Source: Spirochaetota bacterium
GTDB lineage: Bacteria; Spirochaetota; UBA12135; COTS27; JAFLEE01
Direction of reading: 5' to 3'
Assembly (NCBI GenBank): GCA_017302015.1
Contig: JAFLEE010000095.1
Location: forward strand, 1 to 18,792
DNA length: 18,792 nt
Part shown: one piece after another, positions 7,375 to 13,832 of the stretch
How the letters are laid out: the number at the start of each line of letters is the position of its first letter
How positions within the stretch are numbered: the stretch's first letter is position 1
Translations under genes and position numbers: made by a program
Notes under the pieces: generated by a model
Database searches by the model: none
Told to the model about the DNA's origin: nothing
The model's input: only the letters and a program-made list of their open reading frames with translations

Positions 7375-7932
7375 ATGGAAATCCTCGACGTCGCCCTCAA
7401 TATCCGCCGAATTCGCCAGCAAAAGGGCCTCACCCTCGAGAAACTGGCGACCGCGGCGGGGGTCACGAAGGGCCTCCTGTCCCAGGTGGAGAACATCCGG
7501 GTGATGCCTTCCCTGCCCTTGCTCTATAAACTGGCCGGGGCCCTCGAAGTAGAAGCGGCCGCCTTCCTCGCCGCAAATAAGGAACGACGCCATTGGGTGC
7601 TCACCCGAGCCGGCGAAGGGGTCCCCGTGGAGCGGGAACACCCCGAATCCGGGTTCCGCTACCAGGCCCTCGCCCGGGAGAAGAACGCCAAAGTGATGGA
7701 GCCCTTCCTCCTCACGATCCCCCCCCACGGGCGCCGGGCGCCGGTGAGCACGCAGGGAGACGAGTTCATCCACCTGCTCCGCGGCGAACTCGTCTTCCAC
7801 CTGGGGGAGGAATCGGTGCCCCTTAAGCCGGGCGACAGCCTTTATTTCGAGGGGCAGATCCCCCATTGGCCCGAGAACCCGGCGGGGCGCGCGGCGGAAC
7901 TCCTCGTCGTTTATGCCATCCAGGTCGGGTAG
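7375..7932 (+). CDS. XRE-family transcriptional regulator with C-terminal cupin domain
   Basis: This 185-residue protein joins an XRE/Cro-type helix-turn-helix (residues about 9-63, with TLEKLATAAGVTKGLLSQVE as the DNA-reading part) to a small cupin barrel (about 110-182). The cupin shows the second motif as LKPGDSLYFEGQIPHWPENP. The first motif lacks the usual HxH pair, so metal binding is doubtful and a small-molecule sensing role is likely. Family members regulate amino-acid, polyamine or sugar metabolism and often their own gene. Eleven bases downstream begins a permease gene, and a dyad overlaps its own predicted start point, so it probably controls this permease operon in response to the transported compound. 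No Shine-Dalgarno sequence is apparent before the ATG. Confidence 0.93.
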   Translation: MEILDVALNIRRIRQQKGLTLEKLATAAGVTKGLLSQVENIRVMPSLPLLYKLAGALEVEAAAFLAANKERRHWVLTRAGEGVPVEREHPESGFRYQALAREKNAKVMEPFLLTIPPHGRRAPVSTQGDEFIHLLRGELVFHLGEESVPLKPGDSLYFEGQIPHWPENPAGRAAELLVVYAIQVG

Positions 7933-7943
7933 AGAAAAACGCC

Positions 7944-8789
7944 ATGGCCATCGTCTACGCGCTATGCAGCCTCGTGTTCGCGGGGATCAACGACGCGGTC
8001 TTCAAATCGTACAGCGCGAAATCCCGGCCCCTCGGGGCCTTCTTCCTCATCACCGGCCTCATGAGCCTCGCCGTCTTCTCCGCCCGCGGCCTCGCCCGCG
8101 GCGCGCTCTTCCTGGACGCCCCGACCCTGGGTCTCGGCCTCGCGGCGGGGTTCTTCTCCGCGGCGGCCAATATCCTGCTGGTCTACGCCATGCGCCACAC
8201 CGGGGCCGCCGTGGCCTCCAGCATCTACCGCCTCAACCTCGTGCTGGTGGCGCTCCTCGCCTTCGTCTTCCTGGGGGAATCCTTCCCCCCCGCCAAACTC
8301 GCCGCCCTCGCCATCGCCGTGGCGGCGGTGCTGGTGTTCTCGGGGTCCGAAGGGGCCCGGCCCGGTGCCGCGCGCTTCGTGGGGGTCCTGGTGGCCGCCT
8401 GCGCGCTTCGCGCCGGCATGGGCCTCCTCTACAAGGTCGCGAGCCTCCACCACGTCTGCGAAGATAGTTTCCTGGCCCTCACCGGCTTCACCTGGGCGAT
8501 CAGCGGCCTGCTGCTCCATCTTTTCGGGAAGGAGCGCGGAGCCCCGGGGGACCGGGGCGCTTGGCGCATCCCGCTCGTTTCCGGAGCCCTGATCTGCGGC
8601 ATCATCCTCACCATGAAACTCGCCGTGAACACGGGGGAGGCGGGGGTCGTCATCACCATCACCCAATTCAGTTTCCTCGTCACCTTCCCCATCGCCACCG
8701 TCGCCTTCCGCGAGAAGGTCACCCCCCGTAAGGTCGCGGGCCTGGCCCTCGCCGCCGGCTGCATCGCCTTGCTCACCCAAATCCCGTAA
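7944..8789 (+). CDS. DMT/EamA-type membrane transporter
   Basis: This 281-residue integral membrane protein has about ten hydrophobic helices arranged as two similar halves, the architecture of the drug/metabolite transporter superfamily. The first half ends near the segment ALAIAVAAVLVFSG; the second ends with GLALAAGCIALLTQ, the characteristic last helix. The intermediate YRLNLVLVALLAFVFLGE motif, with its glutamate at the end of helix 4, is typical of EamA domains, and the second half carries the equivalent TFPIATVAFREKVTPRK. The substrate cannot be read from sequence. The ATG at 7944 follows the regulator stop by 11 bases. The frame is open further upstream, but that would overlap the regulator and add a basic, non-membrane extension. 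It may export or import the ligand sensed by the XRE-cupin protein. Confidence 0.9.
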   Translation: MAIVYALCSLVFAGINDAVFKSYSAKSRPLGAFFLITGLMSLAVFSARGLARGALFLDAPTLGLGLAAGFFSAAANILLVYAMRHTGAAVASSIYRLNLVLVALLAFVFLGESFPPAKLAALAIAVAAVLVFSGSEGARPGAARFVGVLVAACALRAGMGLLYKVASLHHVCEDSFLALTGFTWAISGLLLHLFGKERGAPGDRGAWRIPLVSGALICGIILTMKLAVNTGEAGVVITITQFSFLVTFPIATVAFREKVTPRKVAGLALAAGCIALLTQIP

Positions 8790-8818
8790 GTCCCCCACAA
8801 TCCACCAAGGAGCTGCCC

Positions 8819-9709
8819 ATGGAACCCAATTGGAAGAACCCCTACGCCGACAAGGCCGGTACCTGGCTGAAAGGCAACCTGCACTGCCATTCCACCCAGT
8901 CCGACGGGAACATGGCGCCCCCGGCCGTCGCCGAGTTCTACGCGAAGAAGGGCTACGATTTCCTCTCCATCACCGACCACCGCACCGTCACCCCCCTCGC
9001 CGCCTACGCGCGGGAAGACCTCGCCCTCCTGACCGGCGTCGAGGCCGATTTCGGCGGGCGCTTCCACATGGGCATCCTCGCCCCCCCGGGATCCCAACCG
9101 ATCCAAGACCCCGACGAGAAGGACCCCGCACGCCAGCAGGAAGTGATCGACCGCAACGTGGCCGCGGGGAACCTGGTCGTCCTCCACCACCCCGATTGGG
9201 AGGTCGCGGAGCATTACCCCATGGAGCGCCTGCTCGCCCTAAGCGGCTACCAGGGCATCGAGGTCTATAACGGCATCATCGAGGTGATGGAGGGCTCCCC
9301 CCTCTCCACCGCCAAGTGGGATCGCCTCCTCGCCAAGGGGCGGCGCGTCCTCGGCTTCGCCAACCAGGATCTCCACCGCGCCGAGAATTACCGGGACTGC
9401 GCCAACCTCGTGCGCGCCGCCGAGGCGACCCCCGCCGCTATCTTCGCCGCCCTCGCCCGGGGAAACTTTTACGCCTATTTCGGCGTTGCCATCACCGACG
9501 TCGGCCGCGAGGGCGAGCGCCTCTTCGTGCGCACCGAGAACGCCGAACTCATCCGCTTCGTCGGCCACGGGGGGAACGTGCTGGCCAAGGTCGAGGGCCG
9601 CGAGGCGGAAATCGCCTTCAAGCCGGGCCCGGTTTGGCAGCACGTGCGCATCGAGTGCCTGGGCCGCGGCGAGGCCATCTCGTTCACCCAGCCGTTCTAC
9701 CGGGATTAG
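8819..9709 (+). CDS. PHP-domain metal-dependent phosphoesterase-like hydrolase
   Basis: This 296-residue protein contains a PHP (polymerase and histidinol phosphatase) domain. Metal-ligand motifs appear in the expected order: HCHS (22-25) followed by D29, TDH (52-54), E75, H83, HHPDW (123-127) and NQDLH (192-196), the equivalent of the family's terminal SDxH. The rest, from about residue 205, is a beta-rich C-terminal extension. Such proteins hydrolyse phosphoesters such as nucleoside or sugar phosphates, using two or three divalent metals; the substrate here is not identifiable. AAGGAG lies seven bases before the ATG, a strong site. It follows the permease by 29 bases and is probably in the same transcript. 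No signal peptide is seen, so it should be cytoplasmic. Confidence 0.88.
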   Translation: MEPNWKNPYADKAGTWLKGNLHCHSTQSDGNMAPPAVAEFYAKKGYDFLSITDHRTVTPLAAYAREDLALLTGVEADFGGRFHMGILAPPGSQPIQDPDEKDPARQQEVIDRNVAAGNLVVLHHPDWEVAEHYPMERLLALSGYQGIEVYNGIIEVMEGSPLSTAKWDRLLAKGRRVLGFANQDLHRAENYRDCANLVRAAEATPAAIFAALARGNFYAYFGVAITDVGREGERLFVRTENAELIRFVGHGGNVLAKVEGREAEIAFKPGPVWQHVRIECLGRGEAISFTQPFYRD

Positions 9710-9736
9710 CGCCGCCACGGCGGCCATCGGCGGCGC
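9709..9736. terminator. GC hairpin between convergent genes, possible bidirectional terminator
   Basis: GCGCCGCC (9709-9716) and GGCGGCGC (9729-9736) are perfect 8-bp complementary arms with a 12-base loop. The hairpin begins at the last base of the PHP stop codon and lies in the short gap before the end of the leftward isomerase gene. No T-run follows on either strand, so intrinsic termination is uncertain. Confidence 0.35.
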
Positions 9737-9762
9737 CGGACAAGGGGCCCGTTGTACGCCGG

Positions 9763-10575
9763 TCAGTTCATCCAGCGCCGCAGGTTCTCCACCGTCTCGC
9801 GGATATCCTTGGTCTGCTGGTCGCCGTGGATCTCGCGCTCGATGATGAGTTCGCCGGCGAAGCCGATGGCCTTGAGGCGCCCCATAAACTCGGGGAAGCG
9901 GACCCTCCCCTCCCCCACCTTCACCTCTTTCCCCAGATGGTCGCCGTCGGTGGGATAGAGGCCGTCCTTCACGTGGATGTTCGTGACGTACTTCCCGAAG
10001 ACCTCCAGGGCATCGATGGGGTTCGCCTTGCCGTAGAGGATCAGGTTGGCCGGATCGAGGTTGATGCCCAGGTTCCCCGTGCCCACGCGCTCGATCACCC
10101 GAAGCAGCGTCACCGGCGTCTCCTGCCCCGTCTCGAACCAGAAGCCCACCCCCTTGGTCTTGCAATAGGCGGCGACCTCGCGGATCGCCTCCACCACCCC
10201 CGGGAAGAGGGGGTCGCCGGGGTTCTCGGGGATGAAACCGCAATGGGTGATCACCGCCGGGGCCTTGATCCACGAGGCGAAATCGGCCCATTTCTTGAGG
10301 GCCGCGATGCGCTCGGCGCGGAACTCGGGGGGCACGAGGCCCAGGGTGCTCGGCCCCTCGGGGAAATTCCATTTGGCGGGACCGGGGAAACCGCCCCACA
10401 CGGCGCAGACCCGCACCCCCGATTTCGCCGACTCGGCGAGCACCGTCTCGGCGACGGCGCGGGTGGCCAAGCTCGGGTCCCAACTGCAAAGTTGGCAAAC
10501 CTTGAGGCCGAATTGGCTGACGTGGTCGAAGCATTTGCCGCCGTCTTTCAGGCTATTGATGACGCCGATTTCCAT
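9763..10575 (-). CDS. Sugar phosphate isomerase/epimerase-like TIM-barrel protein
   Basis: This 270-residue cytoplasmic protein belongs to the xylose-isomerase-like TIM-barrel group (AP endonuclease family 2 fold). Candidate divalent-metal ligands fall in the usual order: E148 (in WFETGQE), D174 (INLDP), H201 (NIHVKDG) and E246 or E248 (LIIERE). The segment between, with GEGRVRFPEFMGRLKAIGF, is typical of inosose dehydratase or tagatose/allulose epimerase-like proteins, but the exact reaction cannot be assigned. GAGGAG six bases before the ATG supports the start. Its neighbour upstream on the same strand is a Gfo/Idh/MocA dehydrogenase, a common pairing in inositol or rare-sugar catabolism. 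The 203 bp between them hold no gene and no promoter I can recognise. Confidence 0.88.
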   Translation of the reverse strand: MEIGVINSLKDGGKCFDHVSQFGLKVCQLCSWDPSLATRAVAETVLAESAKSGVRVCAVWGGFPGPAKWNFPEGPSTLGLVPPEFRAERIAALKKWADFASWIKAPAVITHCGFIPENPGDPLFPGVVEAIREVAAYCKTKGVGFWFETGQETPVTLLRVIERVGTGNLGINLDPANLILYGKANPIDALEVFGKYVTNIHVKDGLYPTDGDHLGKEVKVGEGRVRFPEFMGRLKAIGFAGELIIEREIHGDQQTKDIRETVENLRRWMN

Positions 10576-10778
10576 GGGAACTCCTCTTTTTGACGCCGCT
10601 CTCCGGCTTCCCGCCGCGGCGCCTTCTACGGAACCTTCCTGGCTCCTCTATAAGAATGATGGATGATTTTGGGATTCACTTCATTTTCGATTGCGGGGCT
10701 CCCTTTAGGAACGGGGTGGGGTTCGGAGGTGGATGGGAAGCTTGACGGTGGATGCGGCATCGGAACAGGCTCACACGC

Positions 10779-11813
10779 CTAGGCCCTTCCCCGGTTCGCC
10801 TTGGGGACCGCCTCGAGATCCCGCCCCGCTTCGATGGCGCGCCGCTCGCGTTCCACCAAGGCCACGCTGCGCTTCGCGCTTTCGGGGAGGCAGCGCTCCA
10901 CCGGGCGATCCTCGCGGATGCAGTCGAGAAAATAGCGATCTTCCCGGAAGTACGCCGACTGCGCCGAGACCGCGATCTTCTCGGGGGCGGCGCCCGGCTT
11001 GACCAGGTGCAGGGCGGGATCGGGATGCAGGCCGAATTGGAGCGTCGCGACCTCGAAGCAGGCCTGGAAACTCATGGCGAAGCCCTGGGCCATCCAACTG
11101 CCCCGGAGGGTCACGCAAAAATCGTCGTAGGTCCAGACCGCGCTCACGTCGTCGATGCCGCCCGTCTTCCCGACCTTCCCGCCGGCGCAGAGTTCCCCGG
11201 GTTCGCCGAAGGCTTGCTGGGCCCAGTCGACATCGTGGAGATGGAGGTCGAGGATGGCGCCGCCCGAACGGGAGGCCCGGTTCATCCAATCCTCCGCCGA
11301 CCAGGAAGCGTAGGCCCCGACGCGGGTCATGGCGAGGGAACGCAGGCGCCCGTAGCTTCCCTCCACGACGCATTTTTGGAGGAACTCGTACTCCGGCCAG
11401 AAGCGCAGGCATTGGCCGACCATCAATTTTCGGCCGTAGCGTTCGGACGCTTGGATCATGGCGTCGCAGGCCGCCGAATCGATGGCCATGGGCTTTTCGG
11501 AAAAGACGTGGGCCCCCGCCGCCATGGCCTTCACCGCCAAGGGCGCGTGCAGATCGGTCGGGAGGGCCGTAAACACCGCCTCGGGTTTTTCCTTCGCCAG
11601 GAGCTCATCGAAATCGGTATAGGTGCGCGACCTTCGGATATCGAAAGCGGGCCCCGCACCCCCAAGGTTGGTGGCCACTTCCTTCGCCACCAGGCGCTCG
11701 GGGAGCCGGTCGCAGACCGCCACCAGCTCCACATCGGGCATGGCGGCGAGCTGGTTGGCGTGGGACCGCCCCAGGCCCCCATAGCCGCAAATCGCCACTT
11801 TTATCCGCTTCAT
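10779..11813 (-). CDS. Gfo/Idh/MocA-family NAD(P)-dependent oxidoreductase
   Basis: This 344-residue dehydrogenase begins with a Rossmann nucleotide-binding motif ICGYGGLGRSHA (8-19). It carries the family signature EKP (106-108) preceded by GAHVFS, and the substrate-domain motif GGAILDLHLHDVDW with the catalytic aspartate/histidine pair. Such enzymes oxidise or reduce sugars and cyclitols with NAD(P); the substrate is not identifiable. The frame is open to 11888, but the Rossmann strand begins right after the ATG at 11813, which has a GGGGAG-type ribosome binding site. The longer form would start upstream of the predicted transcription start. It lies under a near-consensus promoter with a palindromic operator, so it is likely induced by its substrate. 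Confidence 0.93.
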   Translation of the reverse strand: MKRIKVAICGYGGLGRSHANQLAAMPDVELVAVCDRLPERLVAKEVATNLGGAGPAFDIRRSRTYTDFDELLAKEKPEAVFTALPTDLHAPLAVKAMAAGAHVFSEKPMAIDSAACDAMIQASERYGRKLMVGQCLRFWPEYEFLQKCVVEGSYGRLRSLAMTRVGAYASWSAEDWMNRASRSGGAILDLHLHDVDWAQQAFGEPGELCAGGKVGKTGGIDDVSAVWTYDDFCVTLRGSWMAQGFAMSFQACFEVATLQFGLHPDPALHLVKPGAAPEKIAVSAQSAYFREDRYFLDCIREDRPVERCLPESAKRSVALVERERRAIEAGRDLEAVPKANRGRA

Positions 11814-11843
11814 TCCCCGCTCCCCGCCCGGAAGGCCCCTAAG

Positions 11844-11857
11844 GCGTAACGTTACGC
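11844..11857. promoter_or_regulatory. Perfect 14-bp palindromic operator at the Gfo/Idh gene start point
   Basis: GCGTAACGTTACGC is a perfect palindrome with a central CG, the layout typical of LacI/GalR-family operators. The predicted transcription start (about 11853) lies inside it, so a bound protein would block initiation. No LacI-type regulator is encoded in the window. Confidence 0.7.
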
Positions 11858-11859
11858 TA

Positions 11860-11888
11860 ACTATAGACCATCGGGAATGGATTGTCAA
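11860..11888 (-). promoter_or_regulatory. Strong sigma70 promoter of the Gfo/Idh gene
   Basis: On the minus strand a perfect -35 box TTGACA (11883-11888) and TATAGT (11860-11865, five of six) are separated by 17 bp. The leader to the ATG at 11813 is about 40 bases. This is the closest match to the sigma70 consensus in the window. Confidence 0.85.
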
Positions 11889-11967
11889 GGGATGGGCGAC
11901 GTCATCCGGAACCCGCCTAGGTTTTCCGCTTCAGCCTCCTCCGGAGATGCCGATATATGGAGTTGAG

Positions 11968-11985
11968 GGGAACCCCGAAGTTCCC
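11968..11985. repeat. Short inverted repeat upstream of fliJ
   Basis: GGGAAC (11968-11973) and GTTCCC (11980-11985) form 6-bp arms with a 6-base spacer, about 75 bp before the fliJ ATG. It could be a leader hairpin or a binding site; nothing further can be said. No convincing promoter is visible for fliJ in this interval. Confidence 0.3.
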
Positions 11986-12058
11986 AGGGCGCCATGGACG
12001 GCGTCACCGGCTCCGAGGCCATCGCCGGAGCCCACGGCGGGATGCTGTCAAAGGGCGC

Positions 12059-12514
12059 ATGAAGCCGTTTCGTTTCCGTTTCGCCTCCGTCCTCAAGGCC
12101 CGCAAGCACGAAGAGGAACTCGTCATCCGGGGGATGGCGCCGTTCGTGGCCGAGATGGGCAAGATCCAGACCATGGTCGAATCCGCCCGCGGGGCCATGG
12201 ACCTCTGGAACCGGGATAAGGGCCGTTGGCTCTCGGACGCCGGCAGCATCTCCCTCTTCACCTCGGCCGTCTCCACCTACCGGGCCAATCTGGCCCGCCT
12301 CGAATCGGAGCGCCTGAAGGCCGAAGCGGCCCTGGCCCCCTGGCGGGAACGCCTGGCGGAAGCCATGCGCAAGCGCAAGGCCCTGGAGGTCCTGCGGGAC
12401 CGCGACCGGGAACTCTGGAAGGAAGAGGGCAAGAAGCAGGAACGCATCCGATCGGAAGAAATGGTCTCGGTCCGCAAAGCCATCGCCAAGAACCAATTGG
12501 CGATGCTGCTGTGA
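12059..12514 (+). CDS. fliJ: FliJ-like flagellar export chaperone
   Basis: This 152-residue, highly charged, almost wholly helical protein matches FliJ in length (about 150 residues) and in its N-terminal signature FRFRFASVLKARKHEEE (residues 4-20). The rest is a long antiparallel coiled coil with heptad-spaced hydrophobics. FliJ links the FliI ATPase ring to the flagellar export gate and helps substrate delivery. The frame is open back to 11957, but the FliJ signature begins directly after the ATG at 12059, with AAGGG four bases upstream. Unusually, fliI is not upstream; the preceding gene is a divergent dehydrogenase. Two tightly spaced genes, a transglycosylase and flbB, follow and support the flagellar assignment. 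FliJ proteins are weakly conserved, so the call rests on the signature, length and context. Confidence 0.75.
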   Translation: MKPFRFRFASVLKARKHEEELVIRGMAPFVAEMGKIQTMVESARGAMDLWNRDKGRWLSDAGSISLFTSAVSTYRANLARLESERLKAEAALAPWRERLAEAMRKRKALEVLRDRDRELWKEEGKKQERIRSEEMVSVRKAIAKNQLAMLL

Positions 12515-12536
12515 GCCGCCCCAATAGGAGAACCCC

Positions 12537-13115
12537 ATGACCGGAATCACGAACGTCCTCGACCGCATCCGCGAGATCCAATCCCGCATGGACGCCTTCT
12601 CCCAGATGGCCCGCGAGCGGGAAAGCGAAACGGTGAAGGCCACGCCGTCCCCCGCGGCGGAATCCTTCGAGGCCAAGGTGCGGGGGGCCGCGGTCGCGGG
12701 ACCCTCGGCGCGCCCCTTCGACGACATCGTCGCCCGGGCCAGCCGCGAGACGAAGCTGCCCAGCGAACTCCTGCACGCCGTCATGCAGCGCGAGAGCGCC
12801 TACAACCCCCGCGCCGTCTCGCCCAAGGGCGCCATGGGGCTCATGCAACTCATGCCCGGCACCGCCAACGACCTGGACGTGAAGGACCCCTTCGCCCCGG
12901 AGGAGAACGTCCTCGGCGGCGCGAAATACCTGCGCGGGCTCCTGGAGCGCTTCCAGGGGAACCTGCCCCGCGCCCTGGCCGCCTATAACGCCGGCCCCGA
13001 GGCCGTCAAGGACGGCCGCATCCCCGACTACCCGGAAACCAAGGAATACGTGAAGCACGTCATGGACAGTTACCTGAAGATGAGCGGGCTCGAAACGGGC
13101 AAGGCCGCAGAGTAG
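12537..13115 (+). CDS. Flagellar-cluster lytic transglycosylase (SLT domain) lacking a signal peptide
   Basis: This 192-residue protein ends in a soluble-lytic-transglycosylase (Slt70/LysM-type) domain at about 75-185. The catalytic glutamate is in MQRESAYNP, followed by SPKGAMGLMQLMPGTA and ALAAYNAGPEAV, the three standard motifs. Such domains cleave peptidoglycan glycan strands to 1,6-anhydromuropeptides. The N-terminus is amphipathic and helical (ITNVLDRIREIQSRMDAF), with no hydrophobic signal sequence, so Sec secretion is unlikely. Because it lies between fliJ and flbB, export through the flagellar type III apparatus to open the wall for the rod is a reasonable inference. AGGAGA lies six bases before the ATG. 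Residues 30-70 are a low-complexity linker. Confidence 0.9.
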   Translation: MTGITNVLDRIREIQSRMDAFSQMARERESETVKATPSPAAESFEAKVRGAAVAGPSARPFDDIVARASRETKLPSELLHAVMQRESAYNPRAVSPKGAMGLMQLMPGTANDLDVKDPFAPEENVLGGAKYLRGLLERFQGNLPRALAAYNAGPEAVKDGRIPDYPETKEYVKHVMDSYLKMSGLETGKAAE

Positions 13116-13123
13116 AATCAGGG

Positions 13124-13714
13124 ATGCGCGGCCGTATCTTCCTCCTCATCCTCGCCAACCTCCTGGCGGTCTTCATCGTCCTGTTCTTCCTGGACTGGTT
13201 CGACATCTGGAACGGCTATACCCGGCTCCTGGCGTCGGTGGGGAAGGTGGCCTTCCGCTCCAGCATCGTGCGCAGCGAGGACGTGAGCCTCCTGGAGCGG
13301 GAAGAGCAGGCCAAACTCATGGAATCGTTCAATATCCGCGAGGCCGACCTCAAGAAGTACGAGTCCTCCCTCAAATCCCGCGAAGACGACCTGACCAAGA
13401 AATCCGCGGCCCTCGTGGGCGAGCGCGAGAGCCTCGAGGCGCAGAAGAAGAAGATCGCCGGCGACAAGGCCACCACGGTGGCCTACGACAAGAAGGTGGC
13501 GGAACTCTCCGATCGCCTCTATAACATGCCCCCCGACAAGGCCGTCGAGCGCCTGCTCGAACTCAAGGACGATCTCCTCATCCTCGACGTGCTCAAGGGC
13601 ATCGACGCCGTGGCGGCCTCCAAGAGCCAGGCCTCCGTGGTCCCCTACCTCTACTCCCTCATGCCCAAAGAAGACGCGGCGCGCCTCCTGCGCCTCTCGA
13701 CGATCAACGAATAA
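13124..13714 (+). CDS. flbB: Periplasmic flagellar collar protein FlbB-like (MotE-related)
   Basis: This 196-residue protein has an N-terminal membrane anchor (residues 3-25, IFLLILANLLAVFIVLFF) followed by DWFDIWN. A charged coiled coil follows at about 60-120. The C-terminal helical domain (about 125-190) resembles the MgtE-N/FliG-like fold, with YNMPPDKAVERLLEL and VPYLYSLMPKEDAARLL. This layout matches FlbB, a scaffold of the spirochaete periplasmic collar around the flagellar motor, and more distantly MotE. The gene follows the transglycosylase by 8 bp and lies two genes after fliJ; fliJ and flbB homologues also neighbour each other in Borrelia. It is the main reason for suggesting a spirochaete. 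Alternative: a MotE-type motor chaperone in another phylum. Confidence 0.75.
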   Translation: MRGRIFLLILANLLAVFIVLFFLDWFDIWNGYTRLLASVGKVAFRSSIVRSEDVSLLEREEQAKLMESFNIREADLKKYESSLKSREDDLTKKSAALVGERESLEAQKKKIAGDKATTVAYDKKVAELSDRLYNMPPDKAVERLLELKDDLLILDVLKGIDAVAASKSQASVVPYLYSLMPKEDAARLLRLSTINE

Positions 13715-13767
13715 TCCCGGATTCCGGCGTATCCCCGTCCGGTCGGCGGGGGCCGGCCCACAAGGGA

Positions 13768-13785
13768 GGGCCCCGACGCGGGCCC
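13768..13785. terminator. GC-rich hairpin after flbB, weak terminator candidate
   Basis: GGGCCC (13768-13773) and GGGCCC (13780-13785) can pair around CGACGC. Alternative overlapping pairings exist with GGGGCC at 13790-13795. There is no T-run, so it may be a weak or factor-dependent stop, or simply GC-rich spacer. It lies in the 118-bp gap between flbB and the next receptor gene. Confidence 0.25.
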
Positions 13786-13832
13786 CCCCGGGGCCGATTT
13801 GCGTCCCGCTTCGATTATGTGTAGGATTTGGC

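Noticed and set aside
11949-11956. GCCGATAT, resembling the -10 box of flagellar sigma28 promoters, about 100 bp before fliJ
   Set aside because: The required TAAA-type -35 box is absent at the right distance; a single 8-mer is not enough.
13717-13727. CCGGATTCCGG near-palindrome just after flbB
   Set aside because: It is too short and its loop too small for a hairpin, and no associated promoter was seen.
13793-13800. GCCGATTT, another sigma28-like -10 box before the second chemoreceptor
   Set aside because: The upstream region is GC-only with no -35 match.
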